Assembly (NCBI RefSeq): GCF_002892535.1
Contig: NZ_CP024847.1
Location: 2,756,661 to 2,820,660 of the forward strand
Origin: Aquella oligotrophica
Lineage (GTDB): Bacteria; Pseudomonadota; Gammaproteobacteria; Burkholderiales; UBA11063
Length of the DNA stretch: 64,000 nucleotides
Reading direction: 5' to 3'
Shown here: piece by piece, positions 1-9,214 of the stretch
Layout: each line of letters starts with the position of its first letter
How positions within the stretch are numbered: the first letter of the stretch is position 1
Notes under the pieces: generated by a model
The model's input: the letters and a program-made list of their open reading frames with translations, nothing else
What the model was told of the DNA's origin: nothing
Database searches by the model: none
Made by a program: the position numbers and the translations under genes

Positions 1-1
1 G

Positions 2-29
2 AAAACCCCAACAACTTTGTTGGGGTTTT
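2..29 (-). terminator. Rho-independent terminator, probably bidirectional
   Basis: A perfect 12-bp inverted repeat (2-13 with 18-29, AAAACCCCAACA and its complement) closes a 4-base loop, with T residues on both strands. It lies 15 bases past the stop of the permease at 45-1487, so it probably ends that minus-strand transcript. It may also serve a plus-strand gene left of the window. Confidence 0.8.
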
Positions 30-44
30 TCGGTTTTGGATTTT

Positions 45-1487
45 CTAGAACTGTACCACTCCGGTATACCACGCCCAACCAGATGCAATTGCGCAAATCA
101 CAATGGTTGTAAATAATACAATTTCAAATTTGTTTTCGAATAGTCTCCGCCCATCTTCACGACGTGCTTTATAAAATAAAAATATTCCAATAAGATACAT
201 CAAAGTTGAAATCGCAAGATATTTAAGCCCTCCAGCATAAATCATCCATACTGCATAAAGAACGGCTAATGATCCTTTGATCAATTCATAATAATGAACT
301 TTTTTATCAGTAAGAATTAACTTAACAGAGAACATTGCTGCTAAAAGATAAGGAACTAGCACCAGACTTGTAGCAATCATAATCATATTTAAGTAAACTG
401 CCTGACTAAAGTAGGCACAAATCATCATTACCTGCAAAGTTAACCCAGACATAATCGCTGCATTAACTGGCACCCCACCTTTATTTAGCTTGGTTAAGAA
501 TCTAGGCATAGTTTTATCTTGAGCCGAAAGAAATAAAATATTTGTCGCCAGCATATTCCAAGCAAGTAATGCACCAACCACACAAATTAATACTGCAAAA
601 CGAATAATATTCGCACTAATAGGCCCAATAACTAATGCCATTACACCTGCGGTAGAAGGGGTTGTTAACTGCTGAACTTCTGCAGTTGGCATAATCCCAA
701 ATGGCAAGCAAGATAATAGGGTATCAATCAAAAGAACGGCAATTACTGCTAACATAGTAGCCTTACCAACATCTTTCATTGATTTAGCATAAATTGCATA
801 AATACAGGCAGCCTCAATACCCAAGAAATCCCAAACAGTAACTAGCATGGTAGCTTTTATCTGTTCGAACATTGACCCAAGGTGCAAATCATGGGTAGAC
901 ATATTTTTCATAAAAACTGAAGTCTTGAAGCCATAAATGAATACTAATATCAGGGCTGCAAGAGCCATTAGCTTTACTGAAGTAATTATTATGTTTACGA
1001 TAGAAGCCTCTTTTACTCCTTTTATAATTAGCCCCATAACTATCCAAAGTAGCAATGATTCACATAAAAATGAAGGTAATGTAGCCCCGGCAGTAGCTCC
1101 GTGTCCGAAAACAGGGAAAAAATTACCAAGGGTAGCAAAGATATATATCAGATAACTGGCATTACCCAATAAAGCATTAAGAAAATACCCCCAAGCAGAG
1201 GTAAATCCTACATAGTCACCAAAACCAAATTTAGCATAACCATAAATACCACTTTTAATATCTGGACGTTTATTACTAATATAAACAAAAGACCAAGCCA
1301 GCGCAATCATGCCTGCGGCAACAATTCCCCAGTGTAAAACAACTGCGACCGCCCCAGAGCGATTGGCAATATTTTGTGGAATATCAAATACACCACTCCC
1401 CATCATAGAACCAAAAGTTAAAGAGAATAGTGCAAAAAAAGTTAAATCTTTAACATCTATTCCCTGCCCGGTAGTCTTTCCAGCCAT
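45..1487 (-). CDS. APC-superfamily amino acid permease, basic amino acid/antiporter type
   Basis: An integral inner-membrane amino acid transporter of 480 residues with about 12 hydrophobic segments. The first helix carries the APC substrate motif GSMMGSGVFDIP, which in the basic amino acid/polyamine antiporter families binds the substrate carboxylate. A second conserved stretch, FLGIEAACIYA, matches helix 6. Length and motif fit the ArcD/LysI/AdiC side of the superfamily, but the exact substrate cannot be read from sequence. It starts at ATG with AAGGAAAG about 8 bases upstream. It stands alone with its own terminator. A second APC permease lies at 26308-27615 but is shorter and clearly different. 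Confidence 0.85.
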   Translation of the reverse strand: MAGKTTGQGIDVKDLTFFALFSLTFGSMMGSGVFDIPQNIANRSGAVAVVLHWGIVAAGMIALAWSFVYISNKRPDIKSGIYGYAKFGFGDYVGFTSAWGYFLNALLGNASYLIYIFATLGNFFPVFGHGATAGATLPSFLCESLLLWIVMGLIIKGVKEASIVNIIITSVKLMALAALILVFIYGFKTSVFMKNMSTHDLHLGSMFEQIKATMLVTVWDFLGIEAACIYAIYAKSMKDVGKATMLAVIAVLLIDTLLSCLPFGIMPTAEVQQLTTPSTAGVMALVIGPISANIIRFAVLICVVGALLAWNMLATNILFLSAQDKTMPRFLTKLNKGGVPVNAAIMSGLTLQVMMICAYFSQAVYLNMIMIATSLVLVPYLLAAMFSVKLILTDKKVHYYELIKGSLAVLYAVWMIYAGGLKYLAISTLMYLIGIFLFYKARREDGRRLFENKFEIVLFTTIVICAIASGWAWYTGVVQF

Positions 1488-1858
1488 AAAACTTTCCTTT
1501 TAAAGTGTAACGTATTACCTGCCACTTTGTTTTATTAATACTTTTAAACCATTAGATAATTTATATTTATAATAATATGTATTCTAACTTAAAATTCAAT
1601 TCATTTATTAGCATATCCAACAATAAAAAAGAATATAGTAAGAAGATGGTTTATATCAAACATTATTATTATACAACTATTTGTTTCAAAGGGTATTGAT
1701 TATAGTAACTAGGATTAATTATAGACTACCAGCATATCAAAAAAACACAAACACTTCAGACCAATACTGTCAAAAAAAATATCTTTTTTCACTGTAAAAA
1801 TGCAACAAAAAAGCTCCTGAATATTGTCAGGAGCTTTAAACAAGAATGGCAGTTATGA
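1488..1858. other. Intergenic region between permease and groL
   Basis: 371 bases of very AT-rich sequence. It should hold the promoter of the minus-strand permease, but I see no convincing -35/-10 pair. The only clear element is the groL terminator at its right end (1807-1837). Confidence 0.5.
1807..1837 (-). terminator. groESL terminator
   Basis: A perfect 11-bp stem (AAAGCTCCTGA at 1810-1820 with TCAGGAGCTTT at 1827-1837) and a 6-base loop, followed on the minus strand by a run of T residues. It lies 22 bases past the groL stop codon. Confidence 0.85.
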
Positions 1859-3505
<1,647 letters not shown>

Positions 3506-3549
3506 TTATGTCCTCTAATTTATTTACTTAAACTTTATGAATTAACTTA

Positions 3550-3840
3550 TTAACCAACGATAGCCAAAATGTCGTCTTCACGCATAACTAGTAATTCTTT
3601 ACCGTCCATTTTTACCGCTTGACCAGAATATTTACCAAATAATACGCGATCACCAGCTTTAACACACATCTCCTGACGTGAACCGTTATCAAGTTTTTTA
3701 CCCGAACCAACTGCTACAACTACACCCATATCTGGTTTTTCAGCTGCACTACCTGGTAAAACGATTCCTGATGCAGTTTTTTCTTCAGCTTCAACGCGCT
3801 CAACTACTACACGGTCATGTAAAGGCTTCAATGTTGCCAT
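3550..3840 (-). CDS. groS: Co-chaperonin GroES (Hsp10)
   Basis: The 10-kDa heptameric lid of the GroEL chamber, 96 residues, the normal size. It begins [17 protein letters not shown], has the mobile-loop region [14 protein letters not shown] that contacts GroEL, and ends with [12 protein letters not shown] strong AGGAG lies just upstream of the ATG. It is the first gene of groESL. The stretch upstream has a textbook heat-shock promoter and no CIRCE inverted repeat, so sigma-32 control rather than HrcA is likely. Confidence 0.98.
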   Translation of the reverse strand: MATLKPLHDRVVVERVEAEEKTASGIVLPGSAAEKPDMGVVVAVGSGKKLDNGSRQEMCVKAGDRVLFGKYSGQAVKMDGKELLVMREDDILAIVG

Positions 3841-3892
3841 ATCTAACTCCTAAAAAAGTTATAGTAACAATAAAAATTAATCTAACAATTGC

Positions 3893-3921
3893 TATATGGG
3901 AGTATAAAAGAGGATTTCAAG
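3893..3921 (-). promoter_or_regulatory. Sigma-32 (RpoH) heat-shock promoter of groESL
   Basis: On the minus strand CTTGAAA (3915-3921) is followed after exactly 14 bases by CCCATATA (3893-3900). This matches the RpoH consensus CTTGAAA-N11-16-CCCCATNT closely. It lies about 50 bases upstream of the groES start. No CIRCE element is seen nearby. Confidence 0.85.
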
Positions 3922-3946
3922 AGCTTTTTATAATTTTTTTGCAAAT

Positions 3947-3977
3947 AAAAAAACCACTTCATGCTGAAAGTGGTTTT
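3947..3977 (-). terminator. Terminator of the hexosaminidase gene
   Basis: A 10-bp perfect stem (AAAACCACTT at 3950-3959 with AAGTGGTTTT at 3968-3977) and an 8-base loop, with a seven-T run on the minus strand. It lies 16 bases past the stop of the gene at 3993-6356 and upstream of the groESL promoter. Confidence 0.85.
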
Positions 3978-3992
3978 ATTTTACCGTATAAG

Positions 3993-6356
3993 CTAGTTTT
4001 TCGGACAGCTTGAGGATGGAACTTCTAAGGCAATACCATTGGGATAACCACGATAATGCACTGCAAATAGTTTATTCAAATATGCCAAGAAGCCAGTTTG
4101 CCCACAACCAAGCCGGATTGACAAGCTCTGCCAGTTTACTTGGTTATTTATATCAGTTATGGTAGCTGGTGACCAGCCAGCCTCAGCTAATCCAGCCATC
4201 TTTGGTAATGCCATATAAATCATATGCTCATAAGTAGCCAGATTTTCTGCCCATAAAGTACCTTCAAGTCCAAGTATATTTTGCTGATACGCTGGTGCTA
4301 TCTGATTAACTGTCTGGGTAGCACTCACTGCACTCATTAATGCTGCTTGCGTATCGGAAAATCCGGTTGCCCAAGTGAAACCTGGCTCAGTTATCGCTGG
4401 GTTATACGCTAGATCAAAATAGGTTTCATCAGCATAATCTAGAACAACTGGATAGCCAGATTCAGCCAATACTTTTGCTTGTGGAATCCCACCAGTGGAA
4501 GTATTCCAGATCCACACATGCCCTGCCTGCGCTGCTGGCACTACGTTTTGTCCCAAAGCAGTTTCATCGGTCTGGATATATTGTTGCCAACCAGATATTT
4601 TAAGATTTGGATTTTTTGCCGCAAACATCTGGAAAAATAACTGTGATTTACCCAATGCACTTAGATTAGCCCATTGTCCACTACAGCTGCTATCATTTGT
4701 CCAAGCGCCAGAACTTACCTCATCGCCTCCAACACTTATTTCATTGTTTATAGCATAAAGTGTACTTTGGTTGTTAAAGATGGTCGCCGCCTGATTAAAG
4801 ATATTATCAAATAGCGTAGTAAACTTTGGACCAACCGATGTTGTGCTGTTGTAAGTACACACCGGAAGTACATCATCAGTATAACCTTGCACCGAGATAA
4901 AATCAGATTTATCGTTTGGATCAACCAGCTCATCAGGAAAAGCTTTAATCAGTGAGCGCGCATGTCCGGGAGTATCAATTTCGGGAATGATAGTAATTCC
5001 ACGCTTATTCGCATAGCTAACAAGTTCAGCTAAATCATTCAATGAATAGGTTCCGGTATATGTAGTATTATATTGCGGATAAGTAAGATCATTAAAATTA
5101 GTAATATCCAGATTACCCTGAATAAACATTAATGCCGTAATACTATTGGGATAACCACGCACATCAGCCACGGATTTAATGCTTGGATAAGCGGCAAGTC
5201 CAATTCGGGTGCCTTCATCATCAGCAAAATGCATATGGAGGGTATTTATCTTATGTGCCAATGCCAGATCAATTAATACCTTAATCTCGGCAACGCTAAA
5301 GAAATGACGTGCAGTATCAAGTAAAACCCCACGATATTTAAAGCGTGGATAATCAGTAATTGTAGCTGCCGCCAAAGTAGAGTTCTGGTTCCAAAGCTGA
5401 CGTAAGCTTTGTAATGCATATAGCACACCAGTATTATTTAACGCATAAACATAAATTACTCCATTTCCAATTGCAATCTGATAACCCTCGGGATTATTAG
5501 CAATTAATGTAGTATCACTTAATTGTTTTATAACTATACCACTAGTTACATTAGGCTGATTATCAACCGTAGCTGATATTCCAAGATCTTTAGCCAGATC
5601 ATCACGATAAAAATTTGCCACAGTGTTATCAGTATTTAACTCATTATGTATTGCTAAACCACTTTGCAGTGTATAACTACCAGTTCCAGCTACATATGTA
5701 ACTGGACTTGGGATAAGATTAACACTTTCAATAAATGAATTTGAATTTGCCCAGATAGTATTTATATGCTGATTGATCTGTATATTAACTGCTGTCGCAT
5801 CATAATCCAATAATTGATAAGTAGTAGTTGTTGTTGGAATATTAGAAACTTGGCTTCCTGAAGTAATAAAGAAGTTTTGTGGAACTGCTGAATAATTACC
5901 TGCATTCCATTGATTATTATGTAGTAGATTAACAACATAATTAACCCCAGATTCTAGAATAAAACTGCCTTCTGGTGCCAGAACCGTTGTATAGCCAGCA
6001 CTTAAATCTTGACTAGTTATTGAGGAAGTCGTCTGATATTTTAAATTAGCACAGCTAGTTGAATTTTCTATACAAATTTGCATAAGCAAATCAGGGTTTA
6101 CTGATTGCTGAGTAGTTACCACAGTATCAAAGCTGCGAGGCATATAAAAGCCAAACTGCCAGTTAGATAACTTATTATTCCCATTGGTAAATTTTATTAC
6201 CGTTGAAAACTGACTTGCCTGAGTATCACCAGCCATTTTACCAACTGTTACTGAGCTTATATTGATTAGTGGAGTAGTATTGCTACTGGATGAATTGCCA
6301 CTGCTACAAGATATAAGTAATGGCAACACAGCAAAAGTTAAAGCTATTTTCTTCAT
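3993..6356 (-). CDS. GH20 beta-N-acetylhexosaminidase lipoprotein (chitobiase-like)
   Basis: Removes terminal N-acetylglucosamine (or GalNAc) from chitin oligomers or glycans by substrate-assisted catalysis. 787 residues. The N-terminus is a lipoprotein signal ending LLISC at Cys17, followed by a Ser-rich linker, so the enzyme is lipid-anchored in the envelope. Residues about 30-170 resemble the chitobiase carbohydrate-binding (CHB_HEX) domain. About 205-330 is the GH20b domain. The TIM barrel follows, with RGVLLDTARHF, HMHFADDEG, IIPEIDTPGHA and the catalytic pair in SVGGDEV near residue 544. A good AGGA site precedes the ATG. The GH19 chitinase at 32927-34234 would supply its substrate. The gene has its own terminator. 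Confidence 0.9.
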   Translation of the reverse strand: MKKIALTFAVLPLLISCSSGNSSSSNTTPLINISSVTVGKMAGDTQASQFSTVIKFTNGNNKLSNWQFGFYMPRSFDTVVTTQQSVNPDLLMQICIENSTSCANLKYQTTSSITSQDLSAGYTTVLAPEGSFILESGVNYVVNLLHNNQWNAGNYSAVPQNFFITSGSQVSNIPTTTTTYQLLDYDATAVNIQINQHINTIWANSNSFIESVNLIPSPVTYVAGTGSYTLQSGLAIHNELNTDNTVANFYRDDLAKDLGISATVDNQPNVTSGIVIKQLSDTTLIANNPEGYQIAIGNGVIYVYALNNTGVLYALQSLRQLWNQNSTLAAATITDYPRFKYRGVLLDTARHFFSVAEIKVLIDLALAHKINTLHMHFADDEGTRIGLAAYPSIKSVADVRGYPNSITALMFIQGNLDITNFNDLTYPQYNTTYTGTYSLNDLAELVSYANKRGITIIPEIDTPGHARSLIKAFPDELVDPNDKSDFISVQGYTDDVLPVCTYNSTTSVGPKFTTLFDNIFNQAATIFNNQSTLYAINNEISVGGDEVSSGAWTNDSSCSGQWANLSALGKSQLFFQMFAAKNPNLKISGWQQYIQTDETALGQNVVPAAQAGHVWIWNTSTGGIPQAKVLAESGYPVVLDYADETYFDLAYNPAITEPGFTWATGFSDTQAALMSAVSATQTVNQIAPAYQQNILGLEGTLWAENLATYEHMIYMALPKMAGLAEAGWSPATITDINNQVNWQSLSIRLGCGQTGFLAYLNKLFAVHYRGYPNGIALEVPSSSCPKN

Positions 6357-6446
6357 TCTTTATTCCTGAATAAATGAGTCCTTAGAATTTTATCAGAATA
6401 AAGAAGCAGACAGTAATACAATATTGAATAACAGATATTCAGGATT

Positions 6447-6554
6447 ATAGACTAAAACAAATTGAAGTTTCTAGGTTGTTGTTTCGCTCCTTACTTACTA
6501 CTTGTAAGCCACGTCACTCACGCCTACCATGCTCCTTCAATCTGATTTAGTATA
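6447..6554. repeat. MITE-like interspersed repeat, copy 1
   Basis: A small intergenic element bounded by near-perfect inverted repeats: 6451-6467 and 6535-6551 pair at 15 of 17 positions (core ATTGAAG / CTTCAAT). An inner hairpin CTTAC...GTAAG lies at about 6489-6508. The right end (6503-6554), read on the minus strand, matches 35883-35934 on the plus strand at 44 of 52 positions. Its base composition is richer in GC than the flanks. No open frame is inside. It could be a MITE, a structured RNA, or a repeated extragenic element. Confidence 0.6.
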
Positions 6555-6573
6555 CGAACTTTAAATTAGATGA

Positions 6574-7173
6574 TCAACCTACAATATATACTTGACCAGT
6601 CTGAGCACCTTCAACACTTTTACTATATGCTAAAGCAGCTTCAGCCGCCGCAACAGGTTTATAACCTCTAAAAAATGGTGCATAACCTGCCATTGCTTCA
6701 GTAATTACAGTTGGGCTTACGATATTTATTCTTAAACCTCGTGGTAACTCTATTGCAGCATGTTTAACAAACCCATCAAGTGCCCCATTTACCATTGCAG
6801 CACTACTACCCAAAACTATTGGGTCACGATTAAGAATGCCACTAGTTAAGGTAAAAGAACCTTTATCATTAAGATGCTTAATTCCTTCCATAACTATATT
6901 TACCTGCCCCATTAGCTTATTGTCTAGTCCCTTAGCATAAAGTTCAGGCGTCATCTCTTCTAATTTGCCGAAATGAACTTTACCACTGGCAATAACTACC
7001 GCATCCAGATTTGTTACCTGAGCATACATTGCCCGAATCGAATCCAAATTACAAATATCAACTTGAACATCACCCGTTTTTGTCCCCGCAGTAATAACTT
7101 CATGTCTTTCTGCTAGCTCAGCAACAATTGCCTTACCGATTGTACCACTCGCACCAATTACCAAAACTCTCAT
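6574..7173 (-). CDS. Short-chain dehydrogenase/reductase, atypical active site
   Basis: A small SDR of about 199 residues with an N-terminal Rossmann fold: VLVIGASGTIGKAIV carries the GxxGxxG nucleotide site. The TSGILNRDP stretch is where the catalytic Ser region lies. The usual YxxxK is replaced by a segment reading AAMVNGALDGFVKHA, so the catalytic Tyr is missing. This is a known small SDR subgroup whose substrate is not established. Two in-frame ATGs are adjacent (7176 and 7173). GAGGA is better spaced for the second, which I used. It stands alone. Confidence 0.75.
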   Translation of the reverse strand: MRVLVIGASGTIGKAIVAELAERHEVITAGTKTGDVQVDICNLDSIRAMYAQVTNLDAVVIASGKVHFGKLEEMTPELYAKGLDNKLMGQVNIVMEGIKHLNDKGSFTLTSGILNRDPIVLGSSAAMVNGALDGFVKHAAIELPRGLRINIVSPTVITEAMAGYAPFFRGYKPVAAAEAALAYSKSVEGAQTGQVYIVG

Positions 7174-7412
7174 CATTTATCCTCACACTGTTGAATTAAG
7201 TGCTCAATTGTAACGACTATTTACATCCACTGTCAAATAATCCATAACTAACTAATACTATTGAGATTATTAACATAATATTATTCACCAAAAATTAAAC
7301 CACAAAAAATATAAGTTTATATAACCACAATATAAAAAATGTATTACAATATCTAAATAAACAAGGTTATTTAAAATACCTTATCTTATTTAAACTTATC
7401 GGAGACAAAAAT

Positions 7413-8216
7413 ATGAATGCATCAGAATTATTTAATAACCTTTGGGATCAATACGTAAAAGAAAGTCCCGAAGCACTTGAGATTTATAATAAATTTGTAG
7501 AATTTGGCGAAGAGGTTATTAATGATCACATTGCCTTTCGCACCTTTGATGATCCGCGCATCAATGTTGAGCAACTAGCAATTCATTTTGAAAAACTTGG
7601 TTATGAAGTAAAAGGTGAATATGTATTTGAAAGTAAATGCCTAAGAGCTAAACATTTTGAACATAAAACCGACCCCAAACAACCAAAAGTATTTATCAGT
7701 GAGTTAACAACCAGTAAATTCAGTCAATACTTACAGGATAAAGCCAAAGAATGTGTAGAGCGGATTCCACAAGCGTTTTTGGGCACGCCTGAATTACTCT
7801 ATTCTGGTGCAATCTGGGCTGATCTTGATTATGAAGTATATCAGAAACTTCTTGCTGAATCTGAGTACGCTGCATGGCTCTATGTATTTGGATTTCGCGC
7901 AAATCATTTTACTGTCTATATCAATGAATTAAAAAAACTTGATACAATTGAAAAAGTAAATGAGTTTTTAAAAGAGAATGGATTTACCCTAAATACCGCA
8001 GGCGGTGAAATAAAAGGGACTCCAGAAGAACTCTTAGAACAATCCAGCACCATGGCAAATAAAGTTCCAGTAAAATTTAGTCAAGGAACTTATGAAATTT
8101 TGAATAGCTTTTATGAATTTGCCAAACGCTATCCGCAAACTGATGGTTCAATTTATCAGGGTTTCATTGCCAAATCAGCAGATAAATTATTTGAAAGTAC
8201 TTATGTAGGCGGCTAA
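7413..8216 (+). CDS. DUF1338 family metal-dependent protein (2-oxoadipate dioxygenase/decarboxylase-like)
   Basis: 267 residues of the DUF1338 family, VOC-like fold. Longer family members (HglS/YdcJ) convert 2-oxoadipate to D-2-hydroxyglutarate in lysine breakdown with Fe(II). This is the short form, so its substrate is unproved. Likely metal ligands are the His in NDHIAFRTF (near residue 39) and the His in ANHFTVYIN (near residue 169). GGAGA lies upstream of the ATG. It is a single plus-strand gene facing the end of the signalling operon and is followed by a hairpin. Confidence 0.75.
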   Translation: MNASELFNNLWDQYVKESPEALEIYNKFVEFGEEVINDHIAFRTFDDPRINVEQLAIHFEKLGYEVKGEYVFESKCLRAKHFEHKTDPKQPKVFISELTTSKFSQYLQDKAKECVERIPQAFLGTPELLYSGAIWADLDYEVYQKLLAESEYAAWLYVFGFRANHFTVYINELKKLDTIEKVNEFLKENGFTLNTAGGEIKGTPEELLEQSSTMANKVPVKFSQGTYEILNSFYEFAKRYPQTDGSIYQGFIAKSADKLFESTYVGG

Positions 8217-8228
8217 TTCAAATAACCA

Positions 8229-8264
8229 TTGACCTCCTGATTCATAAATGCAGCAGGAGGTCAA
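8229..8264 (+). terminator. Hairpin between convergent genes
   Basis: An 11-bp perfect inverted repeat (TTGACCTCCTG at 8229-8239 with its complement at 8254-8264) closes a 14-base loop, 12 bases past the stop of the DUF1338 gene. The T stretch after it is short. It sits between two converging genes and may end transcripts from both sides. Confidence 0.65.
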
Positions 8265-8302
8265 TTTACTTTGTTAATAGATCTAAAAAAAATCCACCAC
8301 TA

Positions 8303-9214
8303 CTATGAAAATGTAACCAACTGATTTCTACCATTACTCTTTGCCTGATATAAAGCCTTATCTGCAATGGCAAGTACATTAGAAGCAGCGTCGAGTTTAA
8401 AGGGCAGAAATATTGCAAGACCAGCACTAATGGTAATAAATGGACTAACCTTTGAATAAGCATGCTGGATTTGAAGTTTCTCTACAGCCTTAATCACTTG
8501 ATCTACTAGTGAAATAACTTCTTCTTTTTCTAACTCAGGTAATACCAAAACAAATTCTTCCCCACCATAACGAGCAACAAGTGCCCCCTTAACCATATTC
8601 ACGTACTTTTTCAGACATTTTGCTAGCTCAATCAGACAAACATCCCCCATGCCATGCCCATAATTATCATTATAGTTTTTAAAATAATCAACATCAATCA
8701 TAACTAGGGAAAGTTTCTGTTGCTGTTTTTGACACTCATCTAAAATAAGAGGTAGCCTACCATCCAGATAACGACGATTAAAAATCTGGGTTAATCCATC
8801 TATTTGGGCAAGCTCTTCCAACAAATCACTTTTAAGTTTCAAGCTCACCTGATTCCGCACACGAACCTTGACAATTGCGGGATGAAATGGTTTGATTATA
8901 TAATCAACCGCCCCAAGATTAAACCCAGCTTCTTCATCGTCAACATCATTTTTGGCGGTCACAAATATAATGGGAATCTTGTTGGTATTATTTTCCGCTT
9001 TTAACCTTCGGCAAACCTGATAGCCATCGATAGTCGGCATGACAATATCAAGTAATATTAGATCTATTCTTTCCCCCGAAGAAGCAATCTCAATAGCCTT
9101 TTCACCACTTGTTGCAACCTTTAGGTGATAATCATTTTTCAGAATCTCAGATAATATTTGGATATTTATAGGTGTATCATCTACAATCAAAATAGTAGCT
9201 TTATATTGATTCAT
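8303..9214 (-). CDS. Response regulator with GGDEF domain (diguanylate cyclase)
   Basis: About 303 residues. A receiver domain (about 5-122) has the acidic pair in LIVDDTPIN, the phospho-acceptor Asp in LILLDIVMP and the Lys in FVTAKND. A GGDEF domain (about 130-298) has the intact active-site variant RYGGEEF. This should make c-di-GMP when phosphorylated, a PleD/WspR-like arrangement. The product-inhibition site RxxD expected just before GGEEF is absent (the residues there are VKGA). I start at the ATG at 9214 with GGAG upstream. This overlaps the end of the kinase gene by 14 bases. An upstream start at 9235 is possible but lacks a ribosome site. It is the last gene of the operon and the likely phospho-target of the two hybrid kinases. 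Confidence 0.9.
   Translation of the reverse strand: MNQYKATILIVDDTPINIQILSEILKNDYHLKVATSGEKAIEIASSGERIDLILLDIVMPTIDGYQVCRRLKAENNTNKIPIIFVTAKNDVDDEEAGFNLGAVDYIIKPFHPAIVKVRVRNQVSLKLKSDLLEELAQIDGLTQIFNRRYLDGRLPLILDECQKQQQKLSLVMIDVDYFKNYNDNYGHGMGDVCLIELAKCLKKYVNMVKGALVARYGGEEFVLVLPELEKEEVISLVDQVIKAVEKLQIQHAYSKVSPFITISAGLAIFLPFKLDAASNVLAIADKALYQAKSNGRNQLVTFS

Noticed and set aside
3841..3950. CIRCE (HrcA) operator upstream of groES
   Set aside because: I looked for the 9-base inverted repeat with a 9-base spacer and did not find it.
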